Below, piece by piece: positions 1 through 5,447 of a stretch of 13,876 nt of DNA. Origin of the DNA: Micrococcaceae bacterium UBA6021 (GTDB lineage Bacteria > Actinomycetota > Actinomycetes > Actinomycetales > Micrococcaceae). Position 1 is the first letter of the stretch. Each line of letters begins with the position of its first letter. Both the position numbers and the translations under genes were made by a program. The notes below the pieces were generated by a model, which was not told the DNA's origin, did no database searches, and saw only the letters and a list, made by a program, of their open reading frames with translations. The DNA lies in NCBI GenBank assembly GCA_002427975.1, contig DIZT01000231.1, positions 1-13,876 of the forward strand, given 5' to 3'.

Positions 1-11
1 AGGAGTCTCAT
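1..11 (-). CDS. Start of next gene in the gentisate operon (partial)
   Basis: The stop codon TGA of the gentisate dioxygenase (10..8) overlaps an ATG (11..9) in another frame, giving the ATGA arrangement typical of translationally coupled genes. Only Met-Arg-Leu and part of a codon fit before the window ends. A possible ribosome site, AAGGA, lies 11 nt upstream inside the dioxygenase gene. In known gentisate clusters the next gene is usually fumarylpyruvate hydrolase (FAA hydrolase family, whose members often start Met-Arg-Leu) or maleylpyruvate isomerase. The identity here is inference from context and cannot be settled inside this window. Confidence 0.4.
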
Positions 12-1141
12 GCGTTCTTGCGTCCTTCGGTGTAGGTGCGGTTAAAGCTCAGGCGTTCAAAAATGGGGGCGTCGCTGAAACGGAACAAATCAAACCCGGT
101 CTCGGCCTGCAGGGACCACTCGGTCCAGGACGGGACCACGAACAGATCGCCCTTGGCCAGGGTCTTGCTCTCGCCGTTGAGGGTGGCGGTGCCGGTGCCT
201 TCGAAGACCTGCCAGACACTGGAACCCACTTCGCGCAGCGCCTCGGTACTGGCGCCGGCGCGGAGGCGGTGGAATTCGGCCCGGATGGTCGGCATCACGT
301 CCCCGCCGGTGGTCGGGTTCGAGTACCGGACGGCGGCGTGGCCCTGGGACACCGTGGCGGGGTGGCCCTCATCCTCGAGGAGCAGCTGCTCGGCCAGGGC
401 GGCGTCGGTGTGTTCCCACCGGTACGCGGCGATGGGGGAGTTGACCGTGTCCTGGAGCCCGGAAAGGGGGCGCAGGCCCGGGTGGGCCCAGAGCCGCTCG
501 GACCGGGAAATGTCAGGGGTCGCTTCGTCGGTGACGCGTTCGGTGCCGAACTCGAAGAACCCGGCATCCGCGTAGTGCACAAACGGGATGTCCAGCCCAT
601 CGATCCAGGCCATCGGGGAGTCCGTGTCGTTGTGGTGGCCGTGGAAGTTCCAGCCCGGCGTCAGGAGGAAATCACCGCGGCGCATCGCCACCGGATCCCC
701 GTTCACCACGGTCCAGACGCCCTCGCCTTCAACCACGAAGCGGAACGCGTTCTGGGAGTGGCGGTGTTCCGGGGCCGTTTCGCGGGCACCCAGGTACTGG
801 ATCGCGGCCCACAGCGTCGGGGTCGCGTACGGGGTCCCGGCCAGGCCCGGGTTCGCCAACGCGATCGCCCGGCGTTCCCCGCCACGGCCCACCGGCACCA
901 GATCCCCGGCCCGGGCAGCCAGCGGATACAGATCATCCCACCGCCACACGTGCGGCACAGCCTTCGGCGACGGGACCATCGGCATCAAATCCCCGATCTG
1001 CGTCCACAACGGGATCAGGTTCTCACTCTCAAAATCCTCATACAGCTTCTCCAGCGCCGCAGCCTCCCCCGGCGTCGGCTCCGGAACAACCTGACCGGCA
1101 GCAACAGATGCATGCGTAAGATTCTCGGCGTTGACGGACAC
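8..1141 (-). CDS. genD: Gentisate 1,2-dioxygenase
   Basis: A cupin-fold, Fe(II)-dependent ring-cleavage dioxygenase, cytoplasmic, converting gentisate plus O2 to maleylpyruvate. The protein is 377 aa, close to the usual 345-375. The N-terminal cupin carries the metal-binding pattern: EHRHSQNAFRFVVEGEG at about 125-141 (His126, His128) and GDFLLTPGWNFHGHH at 156-170 (His167/His169). The C-terminal cupin (about 305-345) keeps the fold but lacks these histidines, as is usual in the family. The start is GTG at 1141, supported by a perfect AAGGAGG (1148-1154) 6 nt upstream. It lies 129 bp downstream of the IclR-type regulator on the same strand, with an operator-like inverted repeat between them, and its stop overlaps the next gene. 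Synonyms in other organisms are gtdA, mhbD and nagI. 1-Hydroxy-2-naphthoate or salicylate dioxygenases share the fold, but the neighbouring 3-hydroxybenzoate hydroxylase favours gentisate. Confidence 0.9.
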   Translation of the reverse strand: MSVNAENLTHASVAAGQVVPEPTPGEAAALEKLYEDFESENLIPLWTQIGDLMPMVPSPKAVPHVWRWDDLYPLAARAGDLVPVGRGGERRAIALANPGLAGTPYATPTLWAAIQYLGARETAPEHRHSQNAFRFVVEGEGVWTVVNGDPVAMRRGDFLLTPGWNFHGHHNDTDSPMAWIDGLDIPFVHYADAGFFEFGTERVTDEATPDISRSERLWAHPGLRPLSGLQDTVNSPIAAYRWEHTDAALAEQLLLEDEGHPATVSQGHAAVRYSNPTTGGDVMPTIRAEFHRLRAGASTEALREVGSSVWQVFEGTGTATLNGESKTLAKGDLFVVPSWTEWSLQAETGFDLFRFSDAPIFERLSFNRTYTEGRKNA

Positions 1142-1147
1142 AGGGGG

Positions 1148-1154
1148 CCTCCTT
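1148..1154 (-). promoter_or_regulatory. Strong ribosome binding site of genD
   Basis: Read on the minus strand this is AAGGAGG, fully complementary to the 3' end of 16S rRNA, 6 nt before the GTG start at 1141. It decides the start codon, and it contrasts with the regulator gene just upstream, which has no Shine-Dalgarno sequence. Confidence 0.85.
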
Positions 1155-1220
1155 GATGGGCGCGGATAAGGGGTTTGGGCGTACGAAAGACTCTAGGGAT
1201 CTGCGTATGTGACCTCCAAC

Positions 1221-1241
1221 ATATTCTGCCTGCCAGAATAT
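1221..1241. promoter_or_regulatory. Putative IclR/GenR operator upstream of genD
   Basis: A perfect inverted repeat with 8-bp arms, ATATTCTG (1221-1228) and CAGAATAT (1234-1241), around a 5-bp spacer. The core TTCTGCCTGCCAGAA matches the repeat at 2061-2075 at 13 of 15 positions. The right arm also joins a second palindrome, AGAATATTCT (1235-1244), so three half-sites can be drawn. It lies about 80-100 bp upstream of the genD start. From memory, the GenR site of Corynebacterium glutamicum has the form ATTCC-N7-GGAAT, the same total length with the same ATTC/GAAT ends. Binding by the adjacent regulator is inferred. Confidence 0.75.
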
Positions 1242-1270
1242 TCTCGGAGGAGCGAGTCGCCCTGAACGCG

Positions 1271-2068
1271 TCAGTCGCTGTGGACCGGATTGGCGGCTAT
1301 GTCGATTTCGAGCTGGCGGCGGGTTTCCAGCATGACGCCGACAAGGCCCGCATCGAACAGCCGGCGGAACCTTGCTACCGGAGTGGCTACGCTCAGTGCG
1401 CCGACGACGTCGCCGGCCCGGTTGTGAAGGGCCATCCCCAGGGCGCTGATGCCGTCCTCGGTCCCTTCGAAGTTGGCGGCAAATCCATTGCTGCGGATGG
1501 TTTGGAGTTCCCGCAGGAACGCCGGGTACTCGGCGTCGGGGATGTTGTCGCCGCCGATCTCGGCATTGCTGCTGCGGAACAGCTGATTGACCATGGCGGG
1601 CTCAAGCTCCGCGAGCATCGCCTTGCCGCCGGAGGCCTTGTGGGCAGGCAGGACTGTTCCTTGGCGATCGCCCACGCGCAGGGCACTCGTACTCTCCACG
1701 GTGTCGAGGAACCTGACCTTCGTGCCCACCCGGATCATCAGGTTGACCGTTTCGTTGACCCGCGAACACAACATCTCCATATGGGGCCTGGCCACTTCCC
1801 GCAACAGCCGCGACCAACTCACGCCGGCAGGGCCCGCGCCCATGGCCGGCCCGGGAACATAGCACCGGGACTCGTCCTGGACTGCGAATCCCCGGTACAC
1901 CAGCATTGCGAGGAGCCGATGGGCGGTGGAAGGGGCCACGCCCAGCTCGTTGGCTGCGTCCTTGAGCCTCAGACTGCCCCCGTCACGCAGGAGCTGCAGC
2001 AACAGCAGGGCGTTGTCCACCGCCTCGATGGGGTAGGTAGGTTTTCGTTGGACGGGTAAGTTCTGCAT
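1271..2068 (-). CDS. genR: IclR-family regulator of the gentisate/3-hydroxybenzoate genes
   Basis: A 265-aa IclR-type transcription factor. The N-terminal winged helix-turn-helix spans about residues 12-75, with LGVAPSTAHRLLAMLVYRGF as the recognition region. The IclR effector-binding domain follows (about 90-255), including the conserved stretch around LPAHKASGGKAMLAEL and the C-terminal GALSVATPVARF. It lies between genD (same strand, downstream) and the divergent genK-genH pair, the position of GenR in Corynebacterium, where an IclR-type protein controls both arms. The start is taken as ATG at 2068 because a TATAAT -10 sits 6 nt before it, implying a leaderless mRNA. An in-frame ATG at 2125 would give 19 extra residues but would run across this promoter and into genK. 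The likely effector is 3-hydroxybenzoate or gentisate (inferred). An operator-like repeat covers the start codon, so autoregulation is likely. Confidence 0.88.
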   Translation of the reverse strand: MQNLPVQRKPTYPIEAVDNALLLLQLLRDGGSLRLKDAANELGVAPSTAHRLLAMLVYRGFAVQDESRCYVPGPAMGAGPAGVSWSRLLREVARPHMEMLCSRVNETVNLMIRVGTKVRFLDTVESTSALRVGDRQGTVLPAHKASGGKAMLAELEPAMVNQLFRSSNAEIGGDNIPDAEYPAFLRELQTIRSNGFAANFEGTEDGISALGMALHNRAGDVVGALSVATPVARFRRLFDAGLVGVMLETRRQLEIDIAANPVHSD

Positions 2069-2075
2069 GGCAGAA
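2061..2075. promoter_or_regulatory. Putative IclR/GenR operator in the genR-genK divergent region
   Basis: The inverted repeat TTCTGC-ATG-GCAGAA (6-bp arms, 3-bp spacer) is almost the same as the one upstream of genD. It overlaps the genR start codon and touches the last base of its -10 element, so a bound regulator would cover the genR transcription start. It is also about 42 bp upstream of genK and could control that promoter. The sequence is seen directly; its function is inferred from its repetition and placement. Confidence 0.75.
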
Positions 2076-2103
2076 TTATATAGGTCCTTGGATGTGACGT
2101 CAT
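2068..2103 (-). promoter_or_regulatory. genR promoter, predicted leaderless
   Basis: On the minus strand a perfect -10, TATAAT (2080..2075), is preceded 17 bp upstream by ATGACG (2103..2098), which matches TTGACA at 4 of 6 positions. The predicted start of transcription, 6-7 nt after the -10, falls on the A of the ATG at 2068. No Shine-Dalgarno sequence is present at a workable distance. Leaderless mRNAs are common in actinobacteria. Confidence 0.7.
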
Positions 2104-2116
2104 CGACAGTGGTGGG

Positions 2117-3421
2117 ATGAATCACACACCCTCTGCTGCAGTGCCGCAGCGGCCAACCACCGATTTACCGTCCGGGCCAACGGCCCGCTTTTCCAAAGGG
2201 TCCGCCCTGGCAGTGCTGGTCTGCTGGCTCCTAGTGGTTTTCGACGGCTATGACCTTATTGTCTACGGCACGGTGCAGTCGTCCCTCATCAGTGACACGG
2301 GCTGGGGACTGACCAAGGCGACGGCTGGAACCGTCGGCTCCATGGCGTTCGTGGGCATGATGATCGGCGCCATCTTTGCCGGCCGGATGTCAGACACGTG
2401 GGGACGCCGCCGGACCATCATCGGCTGCGCCATCGTGTTCTCGGCCTTCACCATCCTCTGCGCCTTTTCCCCCACCGCCATTGTTTTTGCTGGACTGCGC
2501 CTGCTGGCAGGCATCGGTCTGGGCGGGCTGGTCCCCTCAGCCAATGCCCTGGTTGCAGAGCTGGTCCCCGCAAAGTGGCGTTCCACGGTCGCCACGCTCA
2601 TGATGTCCGGCGTGCCGATCGGCGGCTCCATAGCGGCCCTTGTGGGTATTCCGCTGATTCCTGCCTTCGGCTGGTCCTCGATGTTCCTGGTCGCTGTAGT
2701 GGCCTTGCTCGTGGTCATTCCGCTGGGACTGCGGTACCTGCCTGAAACACTGGCACCGGCTCCGCGCGGTGAGGCAGCCGGCAGCGCCGAAACCCTGCAG
2801 CGCGCAGGCTTCGGTTCGCTGCTGCGGGCACCGTTCCTCGGGATAAGCGTTCTCTACGCCATCGCCACCCTCGCGACTTTGTTCGCCTGGTACGGCTTGG
2901 GCACATGGCTGCCCAACCTGATGCAGCTGGCCGGTTACAACCTCGGGTCCGCACTGACCTTTGCCCTGGCACTGAACCTGGGTGCCGTGGCGGGGTCAGT
3001 CATCACCGCGTGGGCAGGAACCAGGTTTGGCCCCATTCCGACCGCGATTGTTGCCGCCGCCGTCGCGGCCGGCGCGTTGGTGGTGCTGGTGACCGGGCCT
3101 CCCGTCGGCGTCGTCTACCTCATGCTGGTCCTGGCCGGAGTGGGAACCCACGGCACGCAGTGCCTCATTATTGCCGCTGTGGCCAGCCACTACCCTGCGC
3201 ACCTGCGTGGAACCGCCCTCGGCTGGGCCCTCGGGGTCGGCCGCATCGGCGCTGTCGCGGCACCGCAGGTGGGTGGCCTGTTGCTCGCCGCCGGGCTAGG
3301 CGTGAACTCCAACTTCCTGGCCTTCGCCGGCGCGGCAGCTGTAGCCGCCGTCCTGGTCGGAGCCATTTCCCTCAAGATCAAATCAAGCACTCCAATCTCA
3401 GAAGGAGCCAGCAATGTCTGA
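2117..3421 (+). CDS. genK: Aromatic acid:H+ symporter (MFS, AAHS family), probable 3-hydroxybenzoate/gentisate importer
   Basis: An inner-membrane transporter of 434 aa with the hydrophobic pattern expected of 12 helices. Helix 1 carries DGYDL (about 43-47), the acidic motif of the aromatic acid:H+ symporters (PcaK, BenK, MhbT, GenK). The loop between helices 2 and 3 has the major-facilitator motif GRMSDTWGRRRT (89-100). A second set of six helices begins near residue 235. It overlaps the next gene, a 3-hydroxybenzoate hydroxylase, by 8 bp, so uptake and first catabolic step are co-translated. It diverges from the IclR-type regulator, 48 bp separating the start codons. No convincing ribosome site precedes ATG 2117 (only a G-rich stretch directly against it), so the start is less certain than the family call. 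Substrate is inferred from neighbours; benzoate or protocatechuate transport cannot be excluded by sequence. Confidence 0.88.
   Translation: MNHTPSAAVPQRPTTDLPSGPTARFSKGSALAVLVCWLLVVFDGYDLIVYGTVQSSLISDTGWGLTKATAGTVGSMAFVGMMIGAIFAGRMSDTWGRRRTIIGCAIVFSAFTILCAFSPTAIVFAGLRLLAGIGLGGLVPSANALVAELVPAKWRSTVATLMMSGVPIGGSIAALVGIPLIPAFGWSSMFLVAVVALLVVIPLGLRYLPETLAPAPRGEAAGSAETLQRAGFGSLLRAPFLGISVLYAIATLATLFAWYGLGTWLPNLMQLAGYNLGSALTFALALNLGAVAGSVITAWAGTRFGPIPTAIVAAAVAAGALVVLVTGPPVGVVYLMLVLAGVGTHGTQCLIIAAVASHYPAHLRGTALGWALGVGRIGAVAAPQVGGLLLAAGLGVNSNFLAFAGAAAVAAVLVGAISLKIKSSTPISEGASNV
3401..3407 (+). promoter_or_regulatory. Ribosome binding site of genH inside the end of genK
   Basis: GAAGGAG lies 6 nt before the ATG at 3414 and inside the last codons of genK, whose stop is at 3419-3421. 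This fixes the genH start and shows that the two genes are read as one transcript with an 8-bp overlap. Confidence 0.8.
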
Positions 3422-4664
3422 CCCGAAATCGTCAACCGAAGTCCTCGTTATCGGCGGCGGAATGGCCGGCTTGGCCGGTGCCTTGGCGCTGCGTGAGAAC
3501 GGCGCCGAGGTGACCTTGGTGGAGCGTGCTCCCGAGTTCGGGGAAGTGGGCGCGGGCCTGCAGATGGCACCCAACGCCTCGCGCGTGCTCAAACGTTGGG
3601 GACTCCTGGAGAAGGCGCTGGAAATTGGTGTCCAGCCCAGGCACCTGGTGTTCCGCGACGCCGTCACCGGCGAGGAACTTACCCGCCAGACGCTCGGCGG
3701 CGAATTCGAGGAACGCTACGGCGCGCCGTACGTTGTCATCCACCGCAGTGACCTGCACCGGGTCCTCCTCGAGGGCTGCGAAGCGGCGGGCGTCAAGCTC
3801 GTCAACGACGTCATGGTCGAGAGCGTTGAAACGGTGAACGGCCGCGCCGTGGCCCACACCGCTGCCGGTGTGGACTACGAGGCCGACGTCGTAATCGGCG
3901 CCGACGGGCTCAAGTCCACCCTGCGTCCGCTGGTGGCCAACGATGAGCCGGTCCCGTCCGCGTATGTTGCTTACCGGGGCACGGTCCCGATCACCGAAAA
4001 CACTCCCAAGGCCGACCTTGAGGACGTCATCGTCTACCTCGGCCCGGACTGCCACCTTGTGCAGTACCCGCTGCGGAAGGGCGAGCTGCTGAACACCGTG
4101 GCCGTCTTCAAGTCAGCCTCGTTCGAACGTGGCGAAGAGCAGTACGGCGGCGTCGACGAGCTCGAGGCGGCCTACAAGGACTGCGTCCCGGCCGTTCAGG
4201 AAGCGCTCAAGAACCTTGCCACCGGCATCCGCTGGCCCATGTACGACCGCGACCCCATCGAGAACTGGGTCGCAGGCCGGATGGTCCTCATGGGCGACGC
4301 CGCCCACCCCATGCTCCAGTACCTCGCCCAGGGCGCCTGCCAGGCCCTCGAAGACGCTGCTGTGCTGCAGGACGTCAGCAATGGCACCGTATTCACCGCC
4401 GACGGCGTCAACCCCGCAGCCTGGGATGGCGCGATCAAGGAATTCAACACCATCCGTGCCGGCCGCACGGCCCGGGTCCAGCGGACTGCCCGTGTCTGGG
4501 GCGCGTCCTGGCACGTTTCGGGCCTGGCCCGCACGCTGCGGAACCTGCTGTTCAAGAGCCGGGCGGACAACAACTTCCACTACAACGACTGGCTCTACGG
4601 CCAGGACCAGCCCGGAAGCCCGGCCCGCCCTGAATCTGCCCTGGCAAAGACGCTCTCCGTCTAG
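3414..4664 (+). CDS. genH: 3-Hydroxybenzoate 6-monooxygenase (FAD, NADH dependent)
   Basis: A single-component class A flavoprotein hydroxylase of 416 aa. It would convert 3-hydroxybenzoate, O2 and NADH to gentisate in the cytoplasm, supplying genD. Visible motifs are the Rossmann FAD site VIGGGMAGLAGAL (about 12-24) with the acidic end VER (36-38), the DG motif IGADGLKS (161-168) and the GD motif GDAAHPMLQY (294-303). The residues His214 (in CHLVQYPLR), Tyr218 and Gln302 line up with His213, Tyr217 and Gln301, which I recall as active-site residues of the Rhodococcus jostii RHA1 enzyme, and the whole protein resembles that enzyme. Salicylate 1-hydroxylase and 6-hydroxynicotinate monooxygenase belong to the same superfamily, but the match and the gentisate context argue for 3-hydroxybenzoate. 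Synonyms: mhbM, xlnD. Confidence 0.9.
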   Translation: MSDPKSSTEVLVIGGGMAGLAGALALRENGAEVTLVERAPEFGEVGAGLQMAPNASRVLKRWGLLEKALEIGVQPRHLVFRDAVTGEELTRQTLGGEFEERYGAPYVVIHRSDLHRVLLEGCEAAGVKLVNDVMVESVETVNGRAVAHTAAGVDYEADVVIGADGLKSTLRPLVANDEPVPSAYVAYRGTVPITENTPKADLEDVIVYLGPDCHLVQYPLRKGELLNTVAVFKSASFERGEEQYGGVDELEAAYKDCVPAVQEALKNLATGIRWPMYDRDPIENWVAGRMVLMGDAAHPMLQYLAQGACQALEDAAVLQDVSNGTVFTADGVNPAAWDGAIKEFNTIRAGRTARVQRTARVWGASWHVSGLARTLRNLLFKSRADNNFHYNDWLYGQDQPGSPARPESALAKTLSV

Positions 4665-4668
4665 ACGG

Positions 4669-4685
4669 CTCCCGCTGTCCGGGAG
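4669..4685 (+). terminator. Short hairpin after genH
   Basis: CTCCCG-CTGTC-CGGGAG forms a 6-bp, GC-rich stem with a 5-nt loop, starting 4 nt after the genH stop. No run of T follows (only ACCTT), so it is a weak candidate for a terminator on its own. It directly abuts a much larger hairpin. Confidence 0.45.
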
Positions 4686-4750
4686 ACCTTGAGGAGGGGC
4701 GGCACGCAATGCAACGATAGATGCGTGCAGCCCCTCCTATATTCAAGGTC
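4685..4750 (+). terminator. Long segmented hairpin between genH and the HAD gene
   Basis: Nested complementary arms are visible: GACCTTGA (4685-4692) with TCAAGGTC (4743-4750); GGAGGGGC (4693-4700) with GCCCCTCC (4730-4737); and GCACGCA (4702-4708) with TGCGTGC (4722-4728). That is 23 pairs in three segments, broken only by a 5-nt bulge on the right and one G/A mismatch, closed by a 13-nt loop. No T tract follows. It most likely stops or protects the genK-genH transcript, as actinobacterial terminators often lack the T run, but a small mobile repeat is possible. Confidence 0.55.
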
Positions 4751-4784
4751 CGGTCCGGGTCTGCCGGCGTGACGGAGAGCGGCC

Positions 4785-5294
4785 TTGCGGAACGTCACCC
4801 TGTACCTGGACGTCGACGGCGTGGTGTGCCCGTTCGGAGCAACTGGCCAGACGCCGTGGGGTTCCGGCTGGAGCCTCGCGAACGCCGGCATGCTCGAAGT
4901 GGCTTATGCGAGCCAGCTTGTTGACGGGCTGAACCGGCTTTCCCGGCTGTCCGGAGTCCGGTTCGTGTGGCTCACAAGCTGGGAGGACATGGCCGCAGAA
5001 TACTTATGCCCTGCCATCGGACTGGCCGGCGGCCACTGGCCCTGCCTGACGGCGGAGGGTGGCGGCACGGGGGAGGGCTGGTGGAAGCTCGTTGCCCTCC
5101 AGGAGGACCTGGTGGCCAGTACGCCGGACGCCATTGTGTGGGTTGACGACCAGCTCCGGTATGAAGACGAGGCACTGGTGTGGGCCGGATTCCTGGGCCC
5201 ATGCATCCTCACAGTGTCACCTGATCCCCGCCGGGGAATCTCTCCCGCCGAGCTGGCCGCCGTCAGTGCGTTTGTCACGAAGCAGCTGTTTTGA
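4785..5294 (+). CDS. Stand-alone HAD-fold protein, putative phosphatase/phosphotransferase
   Basis: A 169-aa protein with a full set of haloacid-dehalogenase-superfamily residues: DVDG (Asp9 nucleophile, Asp11), the motif II Thr64 in VWLTSW, a candidate motif III Lys101 in GWWKL, and the acidic pair Asp121-Asp122 in VWVDDQ. There is little room for a cap domain, which suggests a macromolecular or extended substrate. It resembles the small actinobacterial family described as the HAD domain of Swiss-Army-Knife RNA repair proteins, but that assignment is from memory. The start is TTG at 4785, chosen because GGAGAG lies 5 nt upstream and the core strand follows at once. It stands alone after a large hairpin and is not obviously tied to the catabolic genes. 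The substrate is unknown. Confidence 0.75.
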   Translation: MRNVTLYLDVDGVVCPFGATGQTPWGSGWSLANAGMLEVAYASQLVDGLNRLSRLSGVRFVWLTSWEDMAAEYLCPAIGLAGGHWPCLTAEGGGTGEGWWKLVALQEDLVASTPDAIVWVDDQLRYEDEALVWAGFLGPCILTVSPDPRRGISPAELAAVSAFVTKQLF

Positions 5295-5359
5295 CCTGAT
5301 GCCATGGACGCGTACGATCGATAAGGTTTCAAGCCGGTTCTGTTAACACCGCAGCTCAT

Positions 5360-5381
5360 TCCACGTGAACTGCACGTGAAT
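5360..5381 (-). promoter_or_regulatory. Putative PHO box (PhoP-type direct repeat) upstream of pit
   Basis: Read on the minus strand there are two contiguous 11-nt units, ATTCACGTGCA and GTTCACGTGGA. They match each other at 9 of 11 positions and resemble the GTTCACC-type 11-bp direct repeats bound by actinobacterial PhoP response regulators. The box covers the -35 region of a promoter whose -10 candidate is TATGCT (5382-5387); there is no good -35 hexamer (TTCCAC), as expected for an activator-dependent promoter. The downstream gene is a phosphate transporter, which makes the reading coherent. Binding is inferred. Confidence 0.6.
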
Positions 5382-5387
5382 TATGCT
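5382..5387 (+). promoter_or_regulatory. Candidate -10 of the pit promoter
   Basis: TATGCT matches TATAAT at 4 of 6 positions including the three most conserved bases, and it follows the direct repeat immediately. The predicted transcription start near 5394 would give a leader of about 53 nt. Confidence 0.45.
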
Positions 5388-5447
5388 GTGCAGGGCAGGT
5401 GGGGGTAAAGGAACTGCTGAACGTCGACTCTGCAGATTGGGCAACAG

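Noticed and set aside
269..1156. Long plus-strand open frame antisense to the gentisate dioxygenase
   Set aside because: Arg/Gly/His-rich low-complexity translation without a recognisable domain, entirely opposite a well-matched gene; typical of high-GC antisense shadows.
1190..1219. genD promoter TTGGAG-18-TAGAGT just downstream of the operator
   Set aside because: Plausible, placing the operator in an activator position, but the -35 match is weak (3 of 6) and not distinguishable from chance by eye.
1175..2059. 294-codon plus-strand open frame antisense to the IclR regulator
   Set aside because: No domain and no ribosome site; it lies opposite a clear IclR-family protein.
2048..2076. genK promoter TTGGAC-17-CAGAAT
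   Set aside because: Only 3 and 4 of 6 consensus matches and other choices are equally possible, so not listed as a feature; its overlap with the operator would fit regulation.
2069..2125. Upstream ATG at 2125 as the genR start
   Set aside because: It would put the TATAAT promoter inside the gene and overlap genK; IclR proteins do not need the extra 19 residues.
5361..5378. CACGTG pairs read as E-box-like sites
   Set aside because: E-boxes are eukaryotic; the 11-bp direct-repeat reading before a phosphate transporter is better supported.
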